Of a stretch of DNA of 57,225 bases, positions 9,489 to 17,298 are shown in pieces. The stretch is from positions 1-57,225 of the forward strand of contig BJHE01000011.1 in the NCBI GenBank assembly GCA_014191755.1. The letters run 5' to 3'. Position 1 is the stretch's first letter. The number at the start of each line of letters is the position of its first letter. Source of the DNA: Cyanobium sp. GTDB lineage: Bacteria; Cyanobacteriota; Cyanobacteriia; PCC-6307; Cyanobiaceae. Under the pieces are notes generated by a model. The model made no database searches. It was not told the DNA's origin and saw only the letters and a program-made list of their open reading frames with translations. Both the position numbers and the translations under genes were made by a program.

Positions 9489-10795
9489 GGAGCCAATGCG
9501 TTGCTGCCGCCATTCGCACCAGCCCCTTGCGGGGAGCCAGCCCCTTGCGGGGAGAAGGTCCCTCGGGCGGATCCACCAGCGGCCAGCCAGTCGACTAGGG
9601 CGAGCTGACGGGGCAGGCAAACGCCGTGCAGGTCGAAATGCTGCTGCACGGTGCGACGCGCCTCCAGGGCGAGCGCACGGTGCGCAGCGGGATCGGCGAG
9701 AACTTCGGCCACCCGCTCGGCGAGGGCTTCGTGCGAAAAGAAATCCACCAGCAGACCATTGACACCATGGCTGATCACCTCCGCCACGGGTGGGGTGTCT
9801 GAACCGATCACCACGGCTCCGCAGGCCATGGCCTCCAGCAGGCTCCAACTCAGTACGAAGGGATAGGTGAGGTAAACATGGCAGGCGCACACCCGGAACA
9901 GGTCGTGTAGCACAGGGTGGGGAACCTGGCCCACGAAATGAATGCGGCCCAGATCGAGCTGACCCTCCAGCTCGGCGAGCAGCACCTGCTTCCAGCTGCC
10001 ACCCTCGGCAGGCGGAGGCCCATAGCTGACGCCCTCGCCCCCCACCAGGATCATGTGGGCCCGCGGCCGCAGCTTCTGCAGCAGCGGCAAGGCGCGCAGA
10101 AAGGTATGAAATCCCCGATAGGGCTCCAGATTGCGGGCCACAAAACTCACCACCTCGTCGCCGGGCTCGAAGCGGAGCCCTCGCTTCTCCAGGTTCACCT
10201 GGGAACCCAGGCGGGGTGCAATCGCGGTGGTGTCGATGCCTTCGTGGATCACTGACACCCGATCCCGGAAGGCAGCAGGGGCGGTGGTGGCCTGCCAACG
10301 GGTGGGAGCCAGGGCCCAGTCGAGATCATGGAAGGCCATCAACTGGGTGGCCCGCCGCAGCCGCAACCGGGTTTGGGAGCCAAGGGCGATGGGGAACTCG
10401 GGATCGAAACCGGTGTCGGCCCCCTGGAGCTGGTACACGAACTCCAGCTGATGGAGCACCGGAACATCGGCCCAGTGGTCCTTGATCCCCAGCAGTTCCC
10501 CCCAACCTGGATGGCCCAGGATCAGATCAGGCCTGACGATCTGGTCGGAACGTTCGCTCAGGAGCCTGAGCACGGCCTCGGCTCGGATCACCTTGACCTG
10601 GAAATCCTGGGCCCAGGGATGCACCGCCGGCACGGCGCCAACGGAAGGCAGCCGATAACGGAAGCAAGACACACCCGCCATCCCCGGGGCGTTGGGAGCG
10701 CCGATCGCCTGAACCTCGTCGCCGCGAGCGATGAGTGCTCCCACGAGGTGCCGATATTGGCCCGGGAAATTCTGATGAATGATCAGAACACGCAT
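9437..10795 (-). CDS. Glycosyltransferase family 4 (ExpC-like)
   Basis: A protein of 452 residues. It starts MRVLIIHQNFPGQYRHL, the signature opening of ExpC-like GT4 enzymes, and has a GT-B C-terminal domain with NLEPYRGFHTFLRALPLL, HMILVGGEG, IHFVGQVPHPVLHDLFRVC, and SWSLLEAMACGAVVIGSDTPPVAEVI (the EX7E-type donor-binding region). It probably adds a sugar from a nucleotide donor during polysaccharide synthesis. The first in-frame ATG giving a standard N-terminus is at 10795. The final ~30 residues are low-complexity and contain a duplicated SPQGAG motif from a tandem DNA repeat, and they overlap the exonuclease gene, suggesting that the stop codon has drifted downstream. It separates the exonuclease from the ligase. 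Confidence 0.9.
   Translation of the reverse strand: MRVLIIHQNFPGQYRHLVGALIARGDEVQAIGAPNAPGMAGVSCFRYRLPSVGAVPAVHPWAQDFQVKVIRAEAVLRLLSERSDQIVRPDLILGHPGWGELLGIKDHWADVPVLHQLEFVYQLQGADTGFDPEFPIALGSQTRLRLRRATQLMAFHDLDWALAPTRWQATTAPAAFRDRVSVIHEGIDTTAIAPRLGSQVNLEKRGLRFEPGDEVVSFVARNLEPYRGFHTFLRALPLLQKLRPRAHMILVGGEGVSYGPPPAEGGSWKQVLLAELEGQLDLGRIHFVGQVPHPVLHDLFRVCACHVYLTYPFVLSWSLLEAMACGAVVIGSDTPPVAEVISHGVNGLLVDFFSHEALAERVAEVLADPAAHRALALEARRTVQQHFDLHGVCLPRQLALVDWLAAGGSARGTFSPQGAGSPQGAGANGGSNALAPYPALSSWMGTASPGSS
9519..9554. repeat. Tandem 18-bp repeat, two copies
   Basis: The unit CCAGCCCCTTGCGGGGAG occurs twice head to tail at 9519-9536 and 9537-9554 with no mismatch. Each copy contains CCCC-TTGC-GGGG, a short hairpin. 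It lies just after the exonuclease stop, inside the 3' end of the glycosyltransferase gene, where it encodes the repeated SPQGAG peptide. Confidence 0.9.
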
Positions 10796-10894
10796 AAGTA
10801 GTCTTAAACCCCCAATCAATCGTAACCGCTGAGGAGATGCTGCGGATCGAGGCAAGCTCCGGGCACACGCGGTTCGACCGATGCCAACGCGGCT

Positions 10895-10925
10895 GCTGCA
10901 ATTTGCAGCCGAGGCGCCTCATAAT
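10895..10925 (+). promoter_or_regulatory. Palindrome next to a -10-like element (possible operator)
   Basis: A perfect 15-base inverted repeat, GCTGCAATTTGCAGC, lies at 10895-10909 in the 227-base gap between the divergent glycosyltransferase gene and the ribbon-helix-helix gene. A CATAAT hexamer follows at 10920-10925. If CATAAT is a -10 element, the matching -35 position falls inside the palindrome, so a protein bound there would block the promoter. The arrangement resembles an autoregulated operator for the adjacent ribbon-helix-helix gene, but this is inference. Confidence 0.35.
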
Positions 10926-11022
10926 AGTTGTGGGGAGGGATTAAATTGGATGATCATGCTTTGAATGTGAGGGCGACTGCTCGTGGGTTAACCACGCTCT
11001 ACCCGCTTTACATGGGGTCCAC

Positions 11023-11265
11023 ATGAACGAACGACTACGCATCCTGCAACGTCAACCGCGACGCATCTCGATCACCCTCAGTTTCCACGTGCACGACGAA
11101 TTGCTGAAACGTTCCGAGGAAGAGGGCCGCTCGATGTCCAATCTTTGTGCCTTTCTGCTCGAAGATGCTCTTCGCCATAGCAACGGAGCCCTTCCTGCAG
11201 CCATGGGGAACGGCACCGTGCACGCCAACAACGAGCTGCGGCCCCGCCCTCGCTCACCCTTCTGA
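11023..11265 (+). CDS. Small ribbon-helix-helix-like protein
   Basis: A protein of 80 residues. The core RRISITLSFHVHDELLKRSEEEGRS and MSNLCAFLLEDALRH fits a CopG/Arc-type ribbon-helix-helix: a beta strand with alternating residues (ISITLSFHV) followed by two helices, the second with the typical SNLxAFLLEDALR pattern. Such proteins bind DNA as dimers and often repress their own gene; no toxin partner is visible beside it. The last 25 residues are probably disordered. The ATG at 11023 lies about 100 bases downstream of the palindrome at 10895. It sits between two parts of the repair set (exonuclease and ligase). Confidence 0.65.
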   Translation: MNERLRILQRQPRRISITLSFHVHDELLKRSEEEGRSMSNLCAFLLEDALRHSNGALPAAMGNGTVHANNELRPRPRSPF

Positions 11266-11614
11266 GCTGGGCGGTGAGAGCGCAGGACTGAACCCTTCGC
11301 ACAAGGGGGTGGGTGCAACCGAGTCGAAGCCGCTTCAGGAAACCTGGAATGGAATAATGGTGTGATCCAAATTTTGGCACAGGAGTATTGGACTTACCCC
11401 AAGATTTTAAGTTCTGTTTAAACCATCAATGCCCTCAAAAACCTTCTGATGCCCTCGAAAAGAGATGGGAATCTTTGCGGGATCTCGACGACCTGCTCAC
11501 ACGCAGCCGTTGGGGTCTGAGAGAGGCACCATGACATAACCGCGAGCGACTAGACGAGCTGGATTGGTGCCCTCACCTGGACAGCGGCGGGTCCGGTGAG
11601 GGCACAATGGACCT
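11266..11614. other. Intergenic region upstream of the ligase gene
   Basis: This 349-base stretch has no convincing gene on either strand. It is AT-richer than its surroundings around 11365-11475 and includes two similar ten-base blocks, ATGCCCTCAA and ATGCCCTCGA, around 11430-11460. A short CCCTT-CGCAC-AAGGG stem near 11296 lacks a T-run, so I do not call it a terminator. I see no LexA-like palindrome before the ligase gene. Confidence 0.5.
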
Positions 11615-13351
11615 ATGCGCCAGTTCTGCCAGCTGTTTCGGCAGCTTGATCGCAGCACGGGTAGCCATGAGCGGGTGGCTGCCCTCGTGGCCCATTTCGG
11701 CAGCGTGCCTCCCGAGGACGCCGCCTGGGCTCTCCACTGCCTCCTAGGCAAACAGCGGCGTCGCCTGCTCACCGCCCGCCGGCTACGCGAGATCGCCCTG
11801 GACGCAACCGCCATGCCGGAATGGCTGTTCCAGGCCAGCCATGCCCAGGTGGGAGACAGCGCTGAAACGATCGCGCTGCTGGTGGGTGGAAACGCGGAGT
11901 CAGCCTCAGGACTAGCGACCTCGCCCCAGGAGGGTGAAGCCAGAGTCGACGCCGCCCTGCCACTGCATCGATGGATGGAGCGGATCCTGCCCGGCCTTGC
12001 CGCCCTGCCTGAGGCAGAGCAAACGTTGGAGATCCAGCGGCTCTGGCGAGGGCTCTCCGCCGAAGAAGTGCTGGTGATGGTGAAACTCCTCACGGGCTCC
12101 TTCCGGGTGGGGGTGGGTGCGGGGCTCGTGATCCGGGCCTTGGCAACCCTGTCCGGGTTGGAGAGCGTTGAGTTGCAGCAGCGGCTGATGGGGCCCTTTG
12201 AGCCGAGTGCAGCGGCGTTTAACGAGCTGCTGCGGCCCGATCCCAGCCAAGAACGCCCCTCTAGCCGCCCCTATCCCTTCTTTCTGGCCAGTCCGCTCGA
12301 TGCCGGGCGGCTCAGCGACCTCGATCCAGCCCAATGGCTGGTGGAGTGGAAATGGGATGGCATCCGTGGCCAGCTGATCCGGCGCGGAGGTGCCGGCTTT
12401 CTCTGGAGCCGCGGCGAGGAGTTGATCAATGGGAGCTTCCCCGATCTGCTGGAGCAGGCCAACACCCTTCCCGATGGTCTGGTGCTGGATGGGGAGGTGC
12501 TGGTCTGGCCCGCCGGGCAGGAACGGCCGGAACCTTTTGCCGTGCTGCAACGGCGCCTGGGCCGGCGCAGTCCCTCGGCGACCCTGCTGCGTTCCATGCC
12601 GGCCGCCTTCGTGGCCTACGACCTGCTGGAAAGCGAAGGGATCGACCGGCGCAAGGAGCCGCTGCAGCGGCGCCGGGAGCGCCTCATGCAGCTGTTGGCC
12701 AGCGGTGTGTCGGGTGCGCTGCGGCTCTCCAATGACCTGCCGCTATCGGACTGGAACGACCTGGAGGCCTGGCGCGAGAAGGCCCGAGATGCCGGTGCCG
12801 AAGGGCTGATGCTGAAGCATCTGGCCTCGCCCTACGGGAGCGGGCGGCGGCGAGGCAGCTGGTGGAAACACAAACTTGAGCCGATGCGCCTCGATGCGGT
12901 GCTGCTCTATGCGCGCAACGGCAGTGGCCGCCGCGCCAATCTCTACACCGACTACACCTTCGGACTCTGGGCCGCGGCCGATTCCACTGAAGCCGATGCT
13001 GCCCCCTTGGCTTCATCGCCCCTGGAGGGCACGGCGCCAGGCGATGGCACGGCCGCGCCAGGCCAGCAGCGACGGCTGGTGAGCTTCGCCAGCGCATACT
13101 CCGGCCTCAGCGACGCCGAGATCCAGGAGCTGGATCGCTGGATCCGTCGCCACACCACCGAGCGGTTTGGACCGGTGCGGGCGGTGGCGCCGGAGTTGGT
13201 GTTCGAACTGGCCTTCGAAGCGGTGCAGCGCTCAAGCCGCCACCGCAGCGGGCTGGCGGTGCGCTTTCCCCGCATCAGCCGCTGGCGCCGCGACAAACCG
13301 GCCGCCGAAGCCGATACCCTCGCGGCGGCCTTGGCCCTGATCCCGCATTGA
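11615..13351 (+). CDS. ATP-dependent DNA ligase (repair-associated, LigB/LigC-like)
   Basis: A protein of 578 residues with an N-terminal DNA-binding domain (to ~residue 210), a nucleotidyltransferase domain and an OB domain. The catalytic motif I is EWKWDGIR, with lysine 246 as the AMP-accepting residue. Later motifs include LWSRGEELINGSFPDL (motif Ia/II), VLDGEVLVW (motif III), AFVAYDLLE (motif IIIa), AEGLMLKHLASPYGSGRR (motif IV) and SWWKHKLEPMRLDAVLL (motif V). Cyanobacteria replicate with an NAD-dependent LigA, so this second, ATP-dependent enzyme is best seen as a repair ligase of the set that also contains the MBL exonuclease, Lhr-Core helicase and PdeM. Its stop overlaps the start of the helicase gene by four bases (TTGA). 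An acidic/Pro insert lies near residues 460-490. Confidence 0.93.
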   Translation: MRQFCQLFRQLDRSTGSHERVAALVAHFGSVPPEDAAWALHCLLGKQRRRLLTARRLREIALDATAMPEWLFQASHAQVGDSAETIALLVGGNAESASGLATSPQEGEARVDAALPLHRWMERILPGLAALPEAEQTLEIQRLWRGLSAEEVLVMVKLLTGSFRVGVGAGLVIRALATLSGLESVELQQRLMGPFEPSAAAFNELLRPDPSQERPSSRPYPFFLASPLDAGRLSDLDPAQWLVEWKWDGIRGQLIRRGGAGFLWSRGEELINGSFPDLLEQANTLPDGLVLDGEVLVWPAGQERPEPFAVLQRRLGRRSPSATLLRSMPAAFVAYDLLESEGIDRRKEPLQRRRERLMQLLASGVSGALRLSNDLPLSDWNDLEAWREKARDAGAEGLMLKHLASPYGSGRRRGSWWKHKLEPMRLDAVLLYARNGSGRRANLYTDYTFGLWAAADSTEADAAPLASSPLEGTAPGDGTAAPGQQRRLVSFASAYSGLSDAEIQELDRWIRRHTTERFGPVRAVAPELVFELAFEAVQRSSRHRSGLAVRFPRISRWRRDKPAAEADTLAAALALIPH

Positions 13352-16191
13352 CGCGCACCCGCCGGGCAGCCCCGATGTCCACCTCTGGCGCGGACCAGCG
13401 GCCTGGCTCCGGCAGCGCTGAAAGACGGGAGACGAAGCAGGGACGAAACCCAGCGGGCGCAGCTTTGAATCGCCCCAGCGCCCCGTCCGGCGCAGTGGCC
13501 CTACCGTCAGCCTCAGCAAGGGCTCGCGGCAAAGCCGAACCACAGCTGCTGCCCCCAAAACTCCAGCAGGCCCCGACTGACCCGCAGGGTTGCGCCACCT
13601 CTGGCGCCGATCCCCTGGCACCGATCGAGGCCTGGTTTGAGCGCAAGGGCTGGACCCCGATGCCCTTCCAGCGCCGCTGTTGGCAGGCCTTCCTGGAGGG
13701 CCGTAGCGGCCTGGTGCAGGTGCCCACTGGCTCCGGCAAAACCTACGCGGCAGTGATGGGGCCAATCGCCGTGCTCCTTGCCGCTGCCCAGGAGCAAGGA
13801 ACGATTGCGGCACCCCTGGTCAACTGCGGGGACGGCCCAGCCCAAGGGGAAGCTCAAAGAGCCGGCGGCGCCGCAGGGGAGGGCAGGGGCAAACGGGGCA
13901 AGGAGGCCCAGTCCGGGACGGGCGGCCTTGGGATCAACCTGCTGATCCTCACCCCGTTGCGGGCCCTCAGCCGCGACTTGGCCCTGGCGATCCGCGAACC
14001 GATCGAGGCGATGGGCTGGCCCCTGCGGGTGGGCCTGCGCAACGGCGACACCCCCAGCACTGAGCGCAGCCGCCAGCTCAAGGCGCCCCCCGAGATCCTG
14101 ATCACCACCCCGGAATCGCTGGCACTGCTGCTGAGCGGCCCCCATGCCGAACGGCTGTTCAGCGGGCTGCGGGCCGTGGTGATCGATGAATGGCATGAAC
14201 TGCTCGGCAGCAAGCGCGGCAGCCAGACCGAACTCTGCCTCGGGTGGCTGCGGCGTCTGCGGCCGGAACTGCGCACCTGGGCGATCAGCGCCACGATCGG
14301 CAACCTCGAGGAGGCGGCCCGTGCAGCCGTGGGCACGGACTGCGAACCGGAGATCATCAGCGCCGCCCTGGAGCGCTCCACCTCGATCCGCAGCCTGCTG
14401 CCCGAAGCGATCGACGGCTTTCCCTGGGCCGGCCACCTAGGGCTGCGCATGCACGAGGTGCTGGTGGGAGCTCTCGATCCAGGGATCTCCACCCTGCTGT
14501 TCACCAACACTCGCAACCAGGCGGAACGCTGGTTCCAGTGCCTGCGCTGGGCCTGCCCGGAGATGGAGGGGTCCCTGGCCCTCCACCACAGCGCCATCGA
14601 GCGAGCCGAGCGGGAGGCGATCGAGGCGGGGGTGAAGGAGGGATCAATCCGCTGGGTTGTGTGCACCAGCTCCCTGGATCTGGGGGTGGATTTCCAGCCG
14701 GTGGAGCGGGTGGTGCAGATCGGCAGCGCCAAGAACCTGGCGCGGCTGCTGCAGCGTTCCGGCCGCTCAGCCCACCGGCCAGGGGGCTGCAGCGAAGTGC
14801 TGTTTCTACCCACCAACGCCCTGGAACTGCTGGAAGTGAGCGCCATGCGGCGGGGATTGGCGGCAGGGCTGGTGGAACACCGCACACCGCCCCAGGCACC
14901 GCTGGATGTGCTGCTGCAACACCTCACCGGTCTGGCCTGTGGGCCGGGGTTCGAACCTGAGCTGGAATGGGAAACGGTGCGCCGCTGCTGGAACTTCCGC
15001 GAGCTGTCCCGCGACGATTGGGACTGGTGTCTGCGATTTCTCGAGCACGGGGGCGATTGCCTCGGGGCCTACCCGCGCTTCCGCAAGCTGGAGCGGGAGC
15101 CAGCCCCCTTCACCCCCTTCCGCTACCGGGTCAAGGAGCCCGCCATCGCCCGGCTCCACCGGCTCCAGATCGGCACAATCACCGCCGATCGCGCCGTCAC
15201 GGTGCGCTACGTGCGAGGGGCAGTGCTTGGCCATGTGGAGGAGATGTTCGTGTCGCGGCTCAAGCCGGGCGACACCTTTTTCTTTGCTGGCCGGGGATTG
15301 GAGTTCGTGCGGCTGCGGGAGATGACCGCCCAGGTGAAGGCCTCCAGCAAGAAAAGCAGCACCGTGCCGGCCTGGGCCGGCGGCCAGCTGTCCCTCTCCG
15401 ATCTGCTCAGCCACCACCTGCGCCAGGAGTTGAGCCGCTGCGCTGCCGGTCAGCTGGACAGCCCCGAGCTCCTGGCTCTGGCTCCTCTTCTCGATCGCCA
15501 GAGGGATCTCTCCCGCATCCCCGGGCCCGGCGAGCTGCTGGTGGAGGTCTGCCGCAGCCGCGAGGGCAGCCACCTCTACGCCTACCCCTTTGAGGGACGC
15601 TTCGTGCATGAGGGCATCGGCTTCCTCTGGGCCTGGCGTCTCGCGCGCCACCAGCGGGGCACGATCACGGTGTCGGTCAACGATTACGGCTTCGAGCTGC
15701 TGGCCCCCCGCGGCTACCCATTCGCCGAGCTGTTCAAGCAGCACGGCGAGGCCTTGCTGGCAGGCGAAGACCTGCTGGAGGATCTGGCGATGGCGATCAA
15801 CCTGTCGGAGCTCTGTCGCCGCCGCTTCCGCGCTATCGCCCAGGTAGCGGGGCTGGTGAACAACGGCTATCCAGGCAAGGGCAAGAGCGGCGGCCAGCTG
15901 CAGATCAGCGCGGCCCTGCTCTTCGATGTGTTCAGCCGCCATGAACCCGGCAACCGCCTGCTGGCTCAGGCCAGGGCTGAGGTGCTGCGTGAACAGCTGG
16001 AGGTGGAGAGGATCGCGGCGTCCCTGGAGCGTCTACGCGGCGCAATGGTGGTGCTGGAGCTCCCGCCAAGGCCTGGCCCCCTGGCCTTTCCGCTGCTGGC
16101 CGAGCGGCTCAACAACCGCATGAGCAATGAATCGGTGCTGGAGCGGCTGGCCCGGCTGCGGGCCGATGCGGAGCGGGCTGAGGGTCTCTGA
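13348..16191 (+). CDS. Ligase-associated DEXH-box helicase (Lhr-Core type)
   Basis: A superfamily 2 helicase of about 947 residues. Motif I is VQVPTGSGKT (Lys 131), motif Ia LTPLRALSRDLA, motif Ib ITTPESLALLL, motif II DEWHEL, motif III SATIGN, then TLLFTNTRNQAERW, VCTSSLDLGVDFQPV and the motif VI LLQRSGRSAHRPGG. The C-terminal half (FRYRVKEPAIARLHRLQIG, the winged-helix/beta-barrel part, and FEGRFVHEGIGFLWAWRL) matches the Lhr-Core of TIGR04121-type proteins. Family members unwind 3'-tailed nucleic acids. The start is TTG at 13348, overlapping the ligase stop, or ATG at 13375. Unusual points are an ~88-residue low-complexity N-terminal extension and a Gly/Ala-rich insert between motifs I and Ia. 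Confidence 0.92.
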   Translation: MTRTRRAAPMSTSGADQRPGSGSAERRETKQGRNPAGAALNRPSAPSGAVALPSASARARGKAEPQLLPPKLQQAPTDPQGCATSGADPLAPIEAWFERKGWTPMPFQRRCWQAFLEGRSGLVQVPTGSGKTYAAVMGPIAVLLAAAQEQGTIAAPLVNCGDGPAQGEAQRAGGAAGEGRGKRGKEAQSGTGGLGINLLILTPLRALSRDLALAIREPIEAMGWPLRVGLRNGDTPSTERSRQLKAPPEILITTPESLALLLSGPHAERLFSGLRAVVIDEWHELLGSKRGSQTELCLGWLRRLRPELRTWAISATIGNLEEAARAAVGTDCEPEIISAALERSTSIRSLLPEAIDGFPWAGHLGLRMHEVLVGALDPGISTLLFTNTRNQAERWFQCLRWACPEMEGSLALHHSAIERAEREAIEAGVKEGSIRWVVCTSSLDLGVDFQPVERVVQIGSAKNLARLLQRSGRSAHRPGGCSEVLFLPTNALELLEVSAMRRGLAAGLVEHRTPPQAPLDVLLQHLTGLACGPGFEPELEWETVRRCWNFRELSRDDWDWCLRFLEHGGDCLGAYPRFRKLEREPAPFTPFRYRVKEPAIARLHRLQIGTITADRAVTVRYVRGAVLGHVEEMFVSRLKPGDTFFFAGRGLEFVRLREMTAQVKASSKKSSTVPAWAGGQLSLSDLLSHHLRQELSRCAAGQLDSPELLALAPLLDRQRDLSRIPGPGELLVEVCRSREGSHLYAYPFEGRFVHEGIGFLWAWRLARHQRGTITVSVNDYGFELLAPRGYPFAELFKQHGEALLAGEDLLEDLAMAINLSELCRRRFRAIAQVAGLVNNGYPGKGKSGGQLQISAALLFDVFSRHEPGNRLLAQARAEVLREQLEVERIAASLERLRGAMVVLELPPRPGPLAFPLLAERLNNRMSNESVLERLARLRADAERAEGL

Positions 16192-16200
16192 TGGCTGGAT

Positions 16201-16281
16201 TCAGGCGCGCTCGAGCCGCTTCACGATGTAAGCCATCAGGGCCAGGGAACCGGCCAAGGCGATCAGCAGGGCGATGGTCAT
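16201..16281 (-). CDS. Possible tiny single-helix membrane peptide
   Basis: A 26-residue frame beginning MTIALLIALAGSLALMAY and ending in VKRLERA would form one transmembrane helix followed by a positively charged end, like many cyanobacterial small membrane proteins. It is convergent with the helicase gene, nine bases past its stop. There is no obvious ribosome-binding site, the frame is too short for statistics, and I cannot match it to a known photosystem or cytochrome b6f small subunit. Confidence 0.35.
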   Translation of the reverse strand: MTIALLIALAGSLALMAYIVKRLERA

Positions 16282-16432
16282 CGAAACCGGTGCAAACCTG
16301 TGCATTATCAACGGCCTGCCGATCAGCGGCTGCCGCCATGGCCCAGCCCGCCGATCACGATGATCCTGAGGCCTGCGCAGCGCCGAACGTGAAAGGGGAG
16401 CAGCGGGGCAGCACGAGCAGCCCCAGGATCCT

Positions 16433-16831
16433 GTGACCCACGGCGCGTTCGACGTGGCGCCTGGGGCATTGCCACAGGAGCGGCAACTCGTGTTCGTCTA
16501 CGGCACCCTCAAACGCGGTGAAAAGAATCACCACTGGCTCGAAGGTGCCAGCTGGCAGGGCGAAGCGGAACTGAGCGGGGTGCTCCTGCACGACCTGGGC
16601 CCCTTCCCGATGGCGGTGATCGGTGAGGGCACGGCCATCGGGGAGGTGTATGCCGTGGAGGAGCGCGGGCTGGCGCGGCTCGACGAGCTGGAGGGCTACC
16701 CCCGTCTCTACGACCGACAGATGCTCACCCTGAACGACGGCCGGCAGGCCTGGGTGTACCTGGGCCGCCCCCGCCAGGTGGGTCATGCGCCGCTGGTGGT
16801 CGGCGGCAGCTGGCATGCCACCAAAACCTGA
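16433..16831 (+). CDS. Gamma-glutamylcyclotransferase-family (AIG2-like) protein
   Basis: A protein of 132 residues with the family signature VFVYGTLKRGEKNHHWLEGA at its N-terminus, followed by GEAELSGVLLHDLGPFPMAV, GEVYAVEERGLARLDELEGYP (with the catalytic Glu region) and VYLGRP. Members release 5-oxoproline from gamma-glutamyl amines or peptides, though many AIG2-like proteins are uncharacterised. The start appears to be GTG at 16433, giving a 17-residue lead before the first strand. The gene sits alone between the helicase gene and hli. Confidence 0.85.
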   Translation: MTHGAFDVAPGALPQERQLVFVYGTLKRGEKNHHWLEGASWQGEAELSGVLLHDLGPFPMAVIGEGTAIGEVYAVEERGLARLDELEGYPRLYDRQMLTLNDGRQAWVYLGRPRQVGHAPLVVGGSWHATKT

Positions 16832-16906
16832 GCCTTACCCCATCACCAGGGTAGATCGCGGACACGGCCGCCAATGCGTTAGAAATCGCAAAGTTGCAGC
16901 TGTTCC

Positions 16907-17158
16907 ATGGCCCAGTCCCCCGCCGCCCAGCCCTCCCGGGTCAGCCGCCAAGCCGATGAGACCAATGACCGTCAGGTGCACCTCGCCCAGCTCCGCCGGG
17001 TTGAATTGATCAACGGCCGCGCTGCCATGGTGGGCCTTGTGATCGGCGTCGTGGTCGAAGGCCTCACCGGCTTCGGCATCCTCCACCAGATCGGCCTCGG
17101 TGCCCTGGTGGATGGCTACACCGCCTGCCGCACCCAATACCTGCCCTTCTGCTTCTGA
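16907..17158 (+). CDS. hli: High-light-inducible protein
   Basis: An 83-residue protein with one chlorophyll-binding transmembrane helix. VELINGRAAMVGLVIGVVVEG (from residue 32) is the ExxNGRxAMxG motif of the LHC superfamily, in which Glu and Asn/Arg bind chlorophyll. Hli proteins (SCPs) sit in the thylakoid membrane, bind chlorophyll and carotenoid, and quench energy near photosystem II under stress. The 31-residue N-terminus is soluble, and the C-terminus ends with a short segment containing two cysteines (TACRTQYLPFCF). It is 75 bases downstream of the cyclotransferase gene on the same strand. Confidence 0.92.
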   Translation: MAQSPAAQPSRVSRQADETNDRQVHLAQLRRVELINGRAAMVGLVIGVVVEGLTGFGILHQIGLGALVDGYTACRTQYLPFCF

Positions 17159-17298
17159 TCCCAGCGCACTCAGATCAATGCGTGTTTCCAATCAATGGCC
17201 CAATACCCGGCTTGATCGAGATTGCCGCTCCAGCAGCATCTCTCGATCATGGCCTTGTTGAGCTCCTGGGCGGAGGCCTTGCCATCGCTCACTGAAGC

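Noticed and set aside
11290..11310. Hairpin CCCTT-CGCAC-AAGGG after the RHH gene as a terminator
   Set aside because: The stem is short and there is no T-run downstream.
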